Part shown: piece after piece, positions 25,100 through 33,925 of the stretch
How positions within the stretch are numbered: position 1 is the first letter of the stretch
How the letters are laid out: each line of letters opens with the position of its first letter
Assembly: GCF_004364805.1 (NCBI RefSeq)
Contig: NZ_SOAP01000007.1
Location: 1-57,672 of the forward strand
DNA length: 57,672 nucleotides
Source: Pelagimonas phthalicica
GTDB taxonomy: Bacteria; Pseudomonadota; Alphaproteobacteria; Rhodobacterales; Rhodobacteraceae
Reading direction: 5' to 3'
Position numbers and translations under genes: made by a program
The notes under the pieces: generated by a model
Told to the model about the DNA's origin: nothing
Databases searched by the model: none
What the model saw: only the letters and a program-made list of their open reading frames with translations

Positions 25100-26299
25100 T
25101 CAGACAGCTTCGAGCGCGATTGCAATCCCCTGTCCCACGCCAATACACATGGTCGATAACGACTTTTCTCCAGGTTTGAGGTCCAGCATCGCTGAACCAG
25201 TGATGCGGGCACCTGACATGCCAAGCGGATGGCCGAGAGCAATAGCGCCGCCGTTCGGGTTCACGCGGGCGTCATCATCCGCGATCCCCAGGTGCCGTAG
25301 TGTGGCCAGACCCTGCGAAGCAAAGGCTTCGTTAAGTTCGATTACCGAGAAGTCTTCTTGTTTCAGTCCAAGTCGCGCCATCAGCTTTTCCGACGCCGGT
25401 GCCGGCCCGAAACCCATGATGCGCGGTGCGACGCCCGCGGTTGCGCCGCCCAAGACCCTTGCGATCGGTGTGAGGCCAAATTTTTTTGCGACGTCGCTGG
25501 TGGCAAGGATCAATGCTGCGGCACCATCGTTCACGCCCGAAGAATTCCCAGCGGTTACAGTGCCGTCCGCTTTTACGAAAGTTTTCAGTTGGGCGAGCGC
25601 TTCCAAAGTCGTACCCGCGCGAGGGTGTTCATCCTGTACGACGATCTTTGGCTCCCCCTTTCGCTGAGGAATCTCTACCGGGACAATTTCACGGGCCAAA
25701 CGACCGTTCGCCATGGCATCTCTCGCCTTTCGCTGCGAACGCATGGCGAAGGCATCTTGGTCGGCGCGGTTGATGCTGAAGTCTTCCGCTACGTTTTCGG
25801 CCGTTTCAGGCATGCTGTCGACGCCGTATTGACTCTTCATCTGTTTATTGACGAAGCGCCAGCCGATGGTGGTGTCTTCAGCAGAATTTTCGCGCGAGAA
25901 TGCAGTTGTAGCTTTTGGCATCACAAACGGAGCACGAGACATGCTTTCCACACCGCCAGCAACAATGAGATCGGCTTCTCCAGCTTTGATCGCGCGGGCG
26001 GCTGTGATTACGGCGTCCATACCCGATCCGCACAACCGGTTCATCGTCGTGCCAGGGACACAATCCGGAAATCCCGCGAGTAGCAGCGACATGCGTGCGA
26101 CGTTGCGGTTGTCCTCGCCCGCCTGGTTGGCGCAGCCGAAAATCACTTCGTCAATGGCCGCTAGATCTAGCTTCGGGTTTCGGCTGGCCAGGGCCCTGAG
26201 TGGGATTGCACCAAGATCGTCGGCTCGCACAGAAGAAAGCGCGCCGCCATAGCGACCAATTGGTGTGCGGATGTAATCGCAGATGTAGACGTTTGTCAT
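25100..26299 (-). CDS. pcaF: 3-oxoadipyl-CoA / acetyl-CoA C-acyltransferase thiolase (PcaF-like)
   Basis: The 399-residue thiolase has the nucleophile Cys90 in TTMNRLCGSGMDAV, the GGAIALGHPLGMSGAR block with the active His, and the second Cys in CIGVGQG. Overall it reads like PcaF/PaaJ, which splits 3-oxoadipyl-CoA into acetyl-CoA and succinyl-CoA. It is the last gene of a minus-strand run with etfA and etfB, 2 bases after etfA. In this island it would complete beta-oxidation of adipyl-CoA from cyclohexanol. Generic acetyl-CoA acetyltransferase is the alternative; the dicarboxylate context favours PcaF. Confidence 0.85.
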   Translation of the reverse strand: MTNVYICDYIRTPIGRYGGALSSVRADDLGAIPLRALASRNPKLDLAAIDEVIFGCANQAGEDNRNVARMSLLLAGFPDCVPGTTMNRLCGSGMDAVITAARAIKAGEADLIVAGGVESMSRAPFVMPKATTAFSRENSAEDTTIGWRFVNKQMKSQYGVDSMPETAENVAEDFSINRADQDAFAMRSQRKARDAMANGRLAREIVPVEIPQRKGEPKIVVQDEHPRAGTTLEALAQLKTFVKADGTVTAGNSSGVNDGAAALILATSDVAKKFGLTPIARVLGGATAGVAPRIMGFGPAPASEKLMARLGLKQEDFSVIELNEAFASQGLATLRHLGIADDDARVNPNGGAIALGHPLGMSGARITGSAMLDLKPGEKSLSTMCIGVGQGIAIALEAV

Positions 26300-26301
26300 T
26301 C

Positions 26302-27222
26302 TTAGAGTGCCTTTGTCATATCCGGGACGGCGTCGAGCAGGTCTGCGACCAGGCCGTAGTCGGCGACCTGGAAGATCTGGGCCTCTTCATCCTTGTTGAT
26401 GGCGACGATGACCTTGCTGTCCTTCATGCCTGCAAGGTGTTGAATTGCCCCGGAAATCCCGACCGCGATGTACAGCTCGGGCGCCACGACCTTGCCGGTC
26501 TGGCCGACCTGCCAGTCGTTCGGTGCGAACCCGCTATCCACCGCCGCGCGCGAGGCGCCGACCGCCGCGCCCAGCTTGTCGGCCAGGCCCTCGATGATCG
26601 CGAAGTTCTCCTCGGAACCGACGCCGCGACCGCCCGAGACCACGATCTTGGCCGAGGTCAGTTCCGGACGATCCGACGCCGCGACCTTGTCCTCGACCCA
26701 GGCGCTCAGGCCCGCGTTGCCGGCCGCTGCGATGGCCTCGACGGCGGCCGAACCACCCTGGCCAGCCGCGTCGAAGGCGGTGGTGCGGACGGTCAGTACC
26801 TTCTTGGAATCGTTGGACTTTACCGTCTGAATCGCGTTGCCCGCGTAGATCGGGCGTTCGAACGTGGACCCGTCCACGATGGCGGTGACGTCCGACAAAA
26901 CCATCACGTCCAGCAGCGCCGCGACGCGCGGCAGGATGTTTTTCGCGCTCGCCGTGGACGGAGCAACGATATGTTCATAATTGCCTGCCAGGCTGACCAC
27001 CAGATCGGCGACCGGCTCGGCCAGGCCGTTGGCATAGGCGGCGTCATCCGCCACCAGAACCTTTGCCACGCCGTCGATCTTCGACGCGGCCTCGCCTGCG
27101 GCAGCGGGGCCCGCAACCAGAACGGTCACATCGCCCAGCGATTTGGCAGCGGTCACCGCCTTGGCGGTGGCGTCCAGCGCCAGTGCACCACCGGCGATTT
27201 CTGCAAGGAGAAGAACAGCCAT
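26302..27222 (-). CDS. etfA: Electron transfer flavoprotein alpha subunit
   Basis: The 306-residue protein has the EtfA C-terminal FAD domain: VVSGGRGVGSEENFAIIEGL, then VGQTGKVVAPELYIAVGISG, then QHLAGMKDSKVIVAINKDEE. It forms a heterodimer with EtfB and carries electrons from acyl-CoA dehydrogenases to ETF-ubiquinone oxidoreductase. The ATG overlaps the etfB stop by one base. GC content of this gene is visibly higher than that of the thiolase and SDR genes on each side. Confidence 0.95.
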   Translation of the reverse strand: MAVLLLAEIAGGALALDATAKAVTAAKSLGDVTVLVAGPAAAGEAASKIDGVAKVLVADDAAYANGLAEPVADLVVSLAGNYEHIVAPSTASAKNILPRVAALLDVMVLSDVTAIVDGSTFERPIYAGNAIQTVKSNDSKKVLTVRTTAFDAAGQGGSAAVEAIAAAGNAGLSAWVEDKVAASDRPELTSAKIVVSGGRGVGSEENFAIIEGLADKLGAAVGASRAAVDSGFAPNDWQVGQTGKVVAPELYIAVGISGAIQHLAGMKDSKVIVAINKDEEAQIFQVADYGLVADLLDAVPDMTKAL

Positions 27223-27980
27223 TACACGATCCCCTTTTCTTTCAGCTTCGACACCAGCTCGTCGACCGAGCCAACCATTTCCCCGGCCGAACGCGCGGCG
27301 GGCTCTGCCGTCTTGACGACGGTCAGGCGCGGCGTGACATCGACGCCGAAATCGGCGGCGGTCTTTTCGTCCAGCGGTTTCTTCTTGGCTTTCATGATGT
27401 TGGGCAGCGAGGCGTAGCGCGGCTCGTTCAGGCGCAGGTCGGCGGTGACGATCGCCGGCAGCTTCACCTTGATGGTCTGCAGACCGCCGTCCACTTCGCG
27501 GGTCACGACGGCATGCTCGCCCTCGATCGCAACCTCAGAGGCATAGGTCGCCTGACCCCAGCCCAGCAGCGCCGCCAGCATCTGGCCGGTCGCGTTCATG
27601 TCGTTGTCGATCGCCTGTTTGCCCGCGATCACCAGGCCCGGCGCCTCGGCGTCGATCACGGCCTTTAGGATCTTGGCCACCGCCAGCGGCTCGATATCTT
27701 GGTGCACGTCGTCGGCGGCCACGACGAGGATCGCCCGGTCCGCGCCCATCGCCAGCGCCGTGCGCAGCGTTTCCTGCGCCTGTTTCACGCCGATCGACAC
27801 GACGACAAGCTCGTCCGCCTTGCCCGCTTCCTTCAGACGGATCGCCTCTTCAACCGCAATCTCGTCGAACGGGTTCATCGACATCTTCACATTCGCGAGA
27901 CCAACTCCGCTACCGTCCGCCTTAACGCGAACCTTCACGTTGTAATCAATTAGGTGTTTTATAGGTGCAATTATTTTCAT
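27222..27980 (-). CDS. etfB: Electron transfer flavoprotein beta subunit
   Basis: The 252-residue protein shows the EtfB signatures [20 protein letters not shown] and [20 protein letters not shown]; the full length is normal. With EtfA it accepts electrons from acyl-CoA dehydrogenase. The first 20 or so codons ([14 protein letters not shown]) are A+T-rich, whereas the rest is G+C-rich, which suggests a recombination joint inside the gene. The start lacks a strong ribosome site. An island-borne ETF implies that the adipyl-CoA dehydrogenase step is supplied with its own acceptor. Confidence 0.95.
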   Translation of the reverse strand: MKIIAPIKHLIDYNVKVRVKADGSGVGLANVKMSMNPFDEIAVEEAIRLKEAGKADELVVVSIGVKQAQETLRTALAMGADRAILVVAADDVHQDIEPLAVAKILKAVIDAEAPGLVIAGKQAIDNDMNATGQMLAALLGWGQATYASEVAIEGEHAVVTREVDGGLQTIKVKLPAIVTADLRLNEPRYASLPNIMKAKKKPLDEKTAADFGVDVTPRLTVVKTAEPAARSAGEMVGSVDELVSKLKEKGIV

Positions 27981-28014
27981 TGGCGTTTATCGTCTTGGAA
28001 ATTTGCAATGGCAG

Positions 28015-28039
28015 TAACGGCCCGGGTTCCAGGCCGTTA
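28015..28039 (-). terminator. Hairpin between SDR and etfB genes
   Basis: Arms TAACGGCC and GGCCGTTA (8 bp, perfect) are separated by 9 bases. No T tract follows on the minus strand, so it may be an mRNA-processing or attenuation hairpin rather than a full terminator. Confidence 0.4.
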
Positions 28040-28056
28040 CTTGGGATGTGTCTCTG

Positions 28057-28812
28057 TCAATTCGCAGTATAACCGCCATCTACTACAATCTCTGCTCCGT
28101 GAACGAACGATGACTCATCCGATGCGAGGAACAGGACCGCATTCGAAACCTCTTCAGGTTTGCTTGGCCGCTTGAGCAGCGTGGCCCCCAGAATTGCCTG
28201 CCGGGTCTCTTCGTCGGCGTGTAGCAGATCTTTTGTCATGGGAGTATCGATGACACCGGGATGGATCGAATTGACACGTATGCCACTTTCGGCCAGGTCG
28301 ACTGCGCAGGATTTGGTCAACATCCGTACGGCGCCTTTGGATCCAATGTAGGCTCCCGCCGAAGCGGCACCAACAATCCCATAGATTGAAGAAATATTGA
28401 TAATTGATGCTTTTTCGGTCTCTTTCATCAATGGAACCGCGGCTCGGATACCGAGATAAACACCGCGTACATTGACGTTGATCGTCATGTCAAATTCGTC
28501 AGGCGAGGTTTCGTGGAGCGGCTTCAGAATGAGAATGCCAGCGTTGTTCACTAGCACATCAAGTCGACCAGCACTTGATTGCACCGTGGAGATGACATTC
28601 TTCCAATCTTCTTCAAGCGTCACGTCATGCTGAATGAATTCCGCCTTCCCTCCGGCTCCAATGATACCTTTTACTACGCTTTCACCCGCTTCCGTATCAC
28701 GGTCGGTTACAAATACATGCGCGCCTTCACGTGCCAGCGTTTCACAATGGGCTTTTCCCATGCCCATGGCGCCACCTGTTACCAGTGCGACTTTTCCGGA
28801 TACCCGTCCCAT
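28057..28812 (-). CDS. Short-chain dehydrogenase/reductase, probable cyclohexanol dehydrogenase
   Basis: The 251-residue SDR has the cofactor motif TGGAMGMG (12-19), NNAG (89-92) and the active Tyr155 and Lys159 in YIGSKGA, with Ser141 or Ser142 upstream. Asp37 in VTDRD at the end of beta-2 predicts NAD rather than NADP. It lies directly downstream of the cyclohexanone monooxygenase, where ChnA-type enzymes oxidise cyclohexanol to cyclohexanone. Start 28812 was chosen by the AGGAGAG site; the frame extends 9 codons upstream. Substrate is inferred from context; SDRs are not predictable from sequence alone. Confidence 0.88.
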   Translation of the reverse strand: MGRVSGKVALVTGGAMGMGKAHCETLAREGAHVFVTDRDTEAGESVVKGIIGAGGKAEFIQHDVTLEEDWKNVISTVQSSAGRLDVLVNNAGILILKPLHETSPDEFDMTINVNVRGVYLGIRAAVPLMKETEKASIINISSIYGIVGAASAGAYIGSKGAVRMLTKSCAVDLAESGIRVNSIHPGVIDTPMTKDLLHADEETRQAILGATLLKRPSKPEEVSNAVLFLASDESSFVHGAEIVVDGGYTAN

Positions 28813-28884
28813 AGTTCTCTCCTGAGTGTTCATGAACAAATTTAATTGTTTCCGCCGGGTTTTCTTAATGCCCGACGGAATTCT

Positions 28885-30522
28885 TTACACCTTCTCGGCA
28901 GTGCGGTCGCGGATCAGGGATGTATAACCTTCCTCCTTAACCGCACTAATGGCATTGCGATAATTGCCAATCCCGGCCATGTAGAACATCACCGCATTCT
29001 TCTTTCCGGGGATATTTGCGCCGAAGATCCAGCTTTCAGCTTTGGGGAAGAGTGTCATGTCGGCGATTTCACGGCAGGTGCCAACCCAAGCGTCGCGCGC
29101 CTCCACGGTTGGCTCCACACTTTGAACCCCCTCTTCTTCCATTGCGCAAATCGTGTCAGCGATCCATTCAACTTGCGTCTCAATGCTGGGGGGCAGGTTA
29201 GTGAAGGGGCCATTAGGGCCAAGGATCATGAAGAAGTTAGGGAAGTCTACCTCCATCATGCCGAGGTAACCGAGTGGGCCTTCCTTCCAAGTGTCGCGCA
29301 TGGTCACGCCTCCGCGTCCGCGGAGGTCCATTTTGACGTAATTGCCGTCGACCGCATCGAAACCAGTGGCAAAGATTACGATGTCAAGCTCATGCTCCTC
29401 GCCGCTTTCGAGACGAATGCCGTTCGGAGTGAACTCTGCGATCGGATCGGCCTTCACGTCGGCGAGGGTCACGTTGTCTCGGTTGTAGACCTCGTAATAG
29501 TTGTTTCCGCAAAGCGGGCGCTTGGCGTAAAGGTCCTTCGGCGTCAGTTTCTCTGCGACCTTGGGGTCCTTCACGATTTGCTTGATCTTGCCCTTGATGA
29601 AGTCAGCGGCCGCATCATTGGCCACTTGGCTGGTCGCAATATCGCAAAAGGTGCCAAACATGAAATAGAAACCACCGCCGCGCTGCCAGGCGGCTTCGAA
29701 GACCCGCTCCCGTTCCTCGGGCGAGGCGGTTTCGGCGGGTTCGGCGCTTTCTTCGAAGCCGAAGGCCACAACAGAATTCTTCACTTGATTCCAGATATTA
29801 TCGTAGTTCGCCTTTTGCTCGGCGATGGTAGCATCGTCTTGCGGGGTGTTCCCAATCGGCACGACATATTGTGCAGAGCGCTGAAAAACAGTCAGGTGTT
29901 TTGCAATTGGTGCCGTTGCAGTGATAACCTGAACACCCGTCGAGCCGGTGCCGATAATGCCCACGCGTTTGTTGCTCAAGTCCACTCCCTCGGGCCAGGC
30001 ACCTGTGTGTAAGATACGGCCTTTGAAATCATCGATGCCCTTGAATTTTGGAACATTCGTTGCGGACAAGAGACCGAGGCCAGTGACAAGGTATTTTGCG
30101 GTAACTGTCTCACCACTATCAGTGATCACGTTCCAGAGACCGGTTTTTTCATTATAGTGCGCGCCATCCACTTTGGTGTCGAACTTGTAGCTGCGTCGAA
30201 GATCGAGATGATCCGCTACCTCGTTCATGTATTCGAGGATCTCGGGCTGGGTCAGATACCGGGTTTTCCAGCGGCCTTTTCGAAGCAACTCTTTGTCAAA
30301 AGAATAGCGATAGACATAGCTTTCCGTGTCTGACAGCGCACCGGGATATCGGTTCCACCACCAGGTGCCGCCAACGTCACTGGCGCTGTCATAGCCCCGG
30401 ACGTTCAGTCCCTGCTCGTTGCGAAGTTTGTGGACAGCGTAAAGCCCGCCGAAGCCCGCGCCAATGACGACTGCGTCAAAATCCGCTCCGACCGTTTTAG
30501 TATTCTCAGTCTGAATGTTCAT
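28885..30522 (-). CDS. chnB: Baeyer-Villiger monooxygenase, cyclohexanone monooxygenase type
   Basis: The 545-residue flavoenzyme has two Rossmann motifs, GAGFGG (21-26) and GTGSTG (191-196), flanking the Baeyer-Villiger fingerprint FKGRILHTGAWP (166-177). Long blocks match what I know of Acinetobacter cyclohexanone monooxygenase, such as LGLLSATNVPKFKGI, DLYAKRPLCGNNYY, LGPNGPFTNLPPSIE and WIFGANIPGKKN. The length is nearly identical (about 543). It would use NADPH and O2 to turn cyclohexanone into epsilon-caprolactone. GGAGG precedes ATG 30522. Cyclopentanone and related ketones are possible substrates. Confidence 0.93.
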   Translation of the reverse strand: MNIQTENTKTVGADFDAVVIGAGFGGLYAVHKLRNEQGLNVRGYDSASDVGGTWWWNRYPGALSDTESYVYRYSFDKELLRKGRWKTRYLTQPEILEYMNEVADHLDLRRSYKFDTKVDGAHYNEKTGLWNVITDSGETVTAKYLVTGLGLLSATNVPKFKGIDDFKGRILHTGAWPEGVDLSNKRVGIIGTGSTGVQVITATAPIAKHLTVFQRSAQYVVPIGNTPQDDATIAEQKANYDNIWNQVKNSVVAFGFEESAEPAETASPEERERVFEAAWQRGGGFYFMFGTFCDIATSQVANDAAADFIKGKIKQIVKDPKVAEKLTPKDLYAKRPLCGNNYYEVYNRDNVTLADVKADPIAEFTPNGIRLESGEEHELDIVIFATGFDAVDGNYVKMDLRGRGGVTMRDTWKEGPLGYLGMMEVDFPNFFMILGPNGPFTNLPPSIETQVEWIADTICAMEEEGVQSVEPTVEARDAWVGTCREIADMTLFPKAESWIFGANIPGKKNAVMFYMAGIGNYRNAISAVKEEGYTSLIRDRTAEKV

Positions 30523-30601
30523 ATCACTCCTCCCAGAGTAAGACCGCTCCGCCCCGCAGATTGCGGGTGAGATGCTAGATGAATGTTTCGTAGGGGTTTG
30601 T

Positions 30602-30629
30602 CTCGCACCGCACCGCAATGCAGTGCGAG
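30602..30629 (-). terminator. Weak hairpin between esterase and monooxygenase genes
   Basis: Arms CTCGCAC and GTGCGAG flank a 14-base loop in the 115-base gap. No T run follows, so read-through into the monooxygenase gene is likely. Confidence 0.35.
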
Positions 30630-30637
30630 TACAGGTC

Positions 30638-31540
30638 TCAGAGGGCCCGATACCATGCGGCGATGCGACCAAGTTCCTCGTTTGCCTCGGGCGCGCGTCC
30701 CGAAAGCGCGGGAAAGACATGCTGCATGCCTTCGACGATAGACAGGGTCACGTTTACGCCCTGTGCCTTGGCCTTTTCGTGCAACCGTTCGGCATCGCTC
30801 TTAAGCGTCTCGGCCCCTCCGGCATTGATATAGAGCGGCGGGTAACCGGTGAAATCGTTCTCCAGCGGGTTGGCCAACGGATTAAGCGGATCCGTGCCTT
30901 CACCGAGGAACATCCCCGCCATCGCTTCGAGGATCGGTTTGCCGACTAGCGCATCGGTTTCCGCGTTGGTTTCCAGTGTTTCCCCGCGCATCGCCATGTC
31001 GAGCCAGGGCGAATAGGCGATGACCGCTCCGGGCAGTGGCAACCCAAGTTCGCGTAACTTCAGCACGCTGGCGATGGCAAGATTGCCGCCAGCACTGTCG
31101 CCAGCCGTCAGAATATTTCTTGCCTTGAAACCCTTATCCAGCAGCGCTTTGTATGCGGCTACTGCATCTTCGATCTGCGCCGGAAATGGGTGCTCGGGTG
31201 CGCGCCGATAGTGCAGGATCACCGACGTAACCCCAAGCACCTTAGCGAGGTGCCCTGCCATTTTTCGATGACTATCGGCTGAGCCGACGGCAAAGCCGCC
31301 ACCATGAGTGTAAACAATTACACGCGAGGTATCTGCCCCGGCTGGTAGGGCCCAGATAGCCTCAACTCCTCCGACATGATCGCTTTTGTAGCTAACGTTT
31401 TCCGGCTCTAGTGCGGGCTGCCCCCATTCATCGAACATGCTGCGCAGGTTCGCGATCGTCAGGTCTGGGTTCTCGACCATCTGATCGGTCCAATTCTGAT
31501 AAAGCGCCCGCAGCGTATCCGCTTCTCTACTGATTTCCAT
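30638..31540 (-). CDS. HSL-family alpha/beta-hydrolase, probable lactone hydrolase
   Basis: The 300-residue esterase has the oxyanion motif HGGG (79-82), nucleophile GDSAGG (Ser149), and later the acid/His region GTDPLNPLANP and EGMQHVFP. These are marks of the hormone-sensitive lipase family, to which ChnC-type caprolactone hydrolases belong. It is upstream of, and on the same strand as, the Baeyer-Villiger gene, so hydrolysis of epsilon-caprolactone to 6-hydroxyhexanoate is the expected job. Start 31540 was chosen by GGGAGGA just upstream. Substrate is inference from context. Confidence 0.88.
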   Translation of the reverse strand: MEISREADTLRALYQNWTDQMVENPDLTIANLRSMFDEWGQPALEPENVSYKSDHVGGVEAIWALPAGADTSRVIVYTHGGGFAVGSADSHRKMAGHLAKVLGVTSVILHYRRAPEHPFPAQIEDAVAAYKALLDKGFKARNILTAGDSAGGNLAIASVLKLRELGLPLPGAVIAYSPWLDMAMRGETLETNAETDALVGKPILEAMAGMFLGEGTDPLNPLANPLENDFTGYPPLYINAGGAETLKSDAERLHEKAKAQGVNVTLSIVEGMQHVFPALSGRAPEANEELGRIAAWYRAL

Positions 31541-31733
31541 GTTTATCCTCCCAAGCATAACATTTGGCAAAGCCACCAACTGACGTCGCCAATCTCGAAG
31601 ACGTCAAACGGTCAACGGCATACGCCAATTATCTCAGAGTAAGGGCGAAAAATGCGCCATGTATTGAACAATCCTGCTTTGGAAATAGTATGATCGTGCT
31701 CAGCCTGTCGTGAGGCAGATATGCCCGTTACTA
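31541..31733 (-). promoter_or_regulatory. Upstream region of the esterase operon, cut by the IS elements
   Basis: About 190 bases lie between the esterase start and the IS5 remnant. This should hold the promoter of the esterase-monooxygenase-dehydrogenase run, unless these genes were originally read from further upstream. No promoter or activator site was recognised. Confidence 0.3.
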
Positions 31734-31747
31734 GGCTCTGTTGATGG

Positions 31748-31760
31748 CGTGGATACCCCC
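31748..31760. repeat. Subterminal inverted repeat, left, of the IS1111-type element
   Basis: CGTGGATACCCCC pairs with GGGGGCATGCATG at 33114-33126 in 10 of 13 positions. It starts 4 bases inside the left junction, while the right copy reaches the right junction, an asymmetry typical of IS1111 elements. Confidence 0.55.
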
Positions 31761-31827
31761 TCCCGACGGCATCGCAATGTGCCACTATGATGAGCGTTAA
31801 AAGCCATCACAGAAGGAAGGAGCATCT

Positions 31828-32855
31828 ATGTCCGAAATTAAAATTATCGGTGTCGACTTGGCAAAGCGCGTTATCCAGTTGCATGGTGCGTACAATGATG
31901 GGTCAGTCGCGTTTCGCAAAAAGCTTTCACGAGGCCAGTTTCTCGCGTTCGTGGCACAGCAACCCAAATGCATGATCGCCATGGAGGCGTGGCCACGGCG
32001 TATGGCTGGGGCCGCGAATTTGAGAAGCTGGGGTGCGACGTGCGGTTGATACCGCCGGTCTATGTGAAGCCGTTCGTCAAACGCCAGAAGAATGATGCGA
32101 CCGATGCAGAGGCCATCTTGGAGGCTGCATTGCGTCCAACCATGCGCTTTTTCGCAGTGAAGACGGAAGATCAGCAGGCCCGTGCCATGCTGTTTCGCAC
32201 GCGGCAGATGTTTGTCGGCCAGCGCCCCCAGATGATCAACGCTTTACGCGGCCACCTCGCCGAACACGGATTGGTCGCGGCCCGCGGGCCTGCCCATCTC
32301 AAGCGACTCGCGGACGCAATCGCAGGTGATGACACCGCGCTGCATGCTGAGGTTCGTGACCTCGGCCGGATGTATCTGGGGCAGATTGAGGGGCTGAATA
32401 CGCGTGTTGCAGAGCTTGACGCGAAGATGCGATGTGCCGCCAAGAAAGCCGACTTGGTGCGCCGAACACAAACCATGCCGGGCGTGGTTCCTGTCACGGC
32501 GCTTGCGATCGAGACATTTGCCCGTGACCTGGCCACCTTCCGGCGCGGGTGCGATTTTGCCGCCTGGCTTGGGCTTGTGCCGAAGCAGCACTCGACGGGC
32601 GGCAAAGCCCGGCTCGGGAAGACCTCGAAGATGCGACAGCGCGACTCCGGACACTCTTGGTCTCTGGCGCTATGGCTGTCCTCCAGGCTGTCGAGCGGTT
32701 TGACACACCGAATAATGGCTGGCTGAAACGCCTACTAACCCGCAAGCCGCGCATGGGTCGCCGCGATTGCGCTGGCCAACAAGATGGCGCGTGGCCTCTG
32801 GGCCATCATAATGAAACAAGAGGATTACCGGAATCCGGTGGCGGCGATGGCATAG
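31828..32855 (+). pseudogene. Frameshifted IS110-family transposase
   Basis: The N-terminus (IIGVDLAKRVIQLHGAYNDG) carries the first Asp of the DEDD catalytic domain. The middle (YVKPFVKRQKNDATDAEAIL) and the C-terminal block (DFAAWLGLVPKQHSTGGK, then RTLLVSGAMAVLQ, then VAAIALANKMARGLW) are clear IS110 sequence. They lie in different frames: breaks occur near 31985, 32635 and 32755. Each looks like a one-base change. The original product would be about 340 residues, with the serine-containing C-terminal domain in the last third. Confidence 0.85.
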
Positions 32856-33113
32856 CGAAGACGGCATGCCACGACGTCCCGGTAAGTTGGGAGTGTGAGG
32901 AGGTCACTGAAAAGTAAGGGCAAAGGATCGATCAGATCCGGGTCAGAGAAAGCAGCATTTGTGCAGGAGCCACCGAGCTCGGTTTGTTGATATGCCTCTG
33001 GTCCGCGCATCGCCATACCGGCCCGCGGTTACATCAGCGCCGCACACAGAGGCCTGATACATGACCGCACCCGATCACACGCTCGCGCCGTTCAAAAAAT
33101 CACTTGCACCAAT
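32856..33113 (+). ncRNA. Right-end non-coding region of the IS1111-type element; possible bridge RNA
   Basis: IS110-family elements make a structured bridge RNA from a non-coding end; in the IS1111 group it is expected 3' of the transposase gene. This 258-base segment has no gene and is the only region of the element large enough. A segment with TTTGTTG near 32978-32984 resembles the target GGCTCTGTTG. No structure was computed, so this is a place to look, not a demonstrated RNA. Confidence 0.35.
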
Positions 33114-33126
33114 GGGGGCATGCATG
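33114..33126. repeat. Subterminal inverted repeat, right, of the IS1111-type element
   Basis: GGGGGCATGCATG, partner of 31748-31760 (10 of 13 positions match), ends exactly at the inferred right junction. Confidence 0.5.
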
Positions 33127-33179
33127 CACAAATCCCGTGTCGGACTCATCTTATGAATCCAGCGTGGTAGCTGAGGTGC

Positions 33180-33925
33180 ATGAGCAGACCGACAACCCCG
33201 ACATACAAGACCATGAACTGGCCCGCTTATAACGAAGCGCTCAAGCGCCGTGGCTCGCTGACGATCTGGTTTGACCCCGAGATGAGCTGGGAGGCCGTGC
33301 CGACAGGCAGAAGAGTTACAGCGACGCCGCGACCCAGACCTGTCTTTCGATGAAGGTCCTGTTCGGCATGGCCTTGCGACAGGCGACCGGGTTCGTCGAG
33401 AGCCTGTTGCGGCTGATCGGTCTCGACTGGACGGTGCTCGACTTCAGCACCCTGTCCCGGCGCCAGAAGACCCTGGCCGTGAACATCCCGTATCGCGGCT
33501 CCAAAGGGCCGTTGCACTTGTTGGTGGACAGCACGGGGATCAAGCTTGAAGGTGAGTGGCATGCCCGCAAGCATGGCGGCCCCAAGCGACGGGTCTGGCG
33601 CAAGATCCACCTCGGGATCGACGAGCAAACGTTGGAAGTGCGCGCTGTTCAGATCACCGGGAGCCACATCGGTGACGCTCCAGTGTTACCCAACCTTCTT
33701 GAACAGATCCCGGCAGACCAGCAGTGTCACGGCTGACGGTGCGTATGACACACGAAAATGCCAGGACGCGATTGCGGACCGTGGCGTCCACGCCGTTATC
33801 CCACCAGGTAAGAACGCAAAGTCTTGGAAGACCATCACCGCCTAAGCCGCGTCGAGACGAAGATGCACTGTGTTAAGTTGCTGGGGCAGCGCCTTATGGC
33901 GCGGGACTTTGACCGTCAGGTCGCG
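33180..33925 (+). pseudogene. Broken IS5-family (IS903 group) transposase
   Basis: It begins MSRPTTPTYKTMNWPAYNEA and contains long IS5 blocks such as TCLSMKVLFGMALRQATGFV, then GPLHLLVDSTGIKLEGEWHA and GGPKRRVWRKIHLGIDEQTL, and ends RVETKMHCVKLLGQRLMARD. At least two frameshifts are visible (near 33307 and 33725). About 30 residues are missing between KTITA and RVETK (near 33843). The last part is lost at the junction with the convergent hydratase/dehydrogenase gene. The catalytic Asp in LLVDSTG is still present, but the gene cannot make an active enzyme. Confidence 0.85.

Larger units (their letters stand above)
31744..33126 (+). mobile_element. IS110-family element of IS1111 type inside the IS5 left end
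   Basis: Boundaries are inferred from the split IS5 terminal repeat: 31743/31744 and 33126/33127. The layout is a short left end (84 bases), a transposase frame (31828-32855) and a long right end (270 bases). Imperfect subterminal repeats lie at 31748-31760 and 33114-33126. A short left end, long right end and subterminal repeats are the marks of the IS1111 group. The transposase is broken, so the element cannot move unaided. Confidence 0.72.
31734..33925 (+). mobile_element. IS5-family (IS903-like) remnant, interrupted and truncated
   Basis: The left end GGCTCTGTTG (31734-31743) and its continuation CACAAATCCC (33127-33136) would join into an IR resembling the known IS903 end. An IS110-family element lies between them. 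The transposase pseudogene follows from 33180. IS homology stops at about 33925 inside the 3' end of the hydratase/dehydrogenase gene, so the right inverted repeat is gone. No target duplication can be read because one end is lost. Confidence 0.7.

Noticed and set aside
26200-27417. 405-codon plus-strand open frame opposite etfA
   Set aside because: EtfA and EtfB are unmistakable on the minus strand; the other frame has no ribosome site or family.
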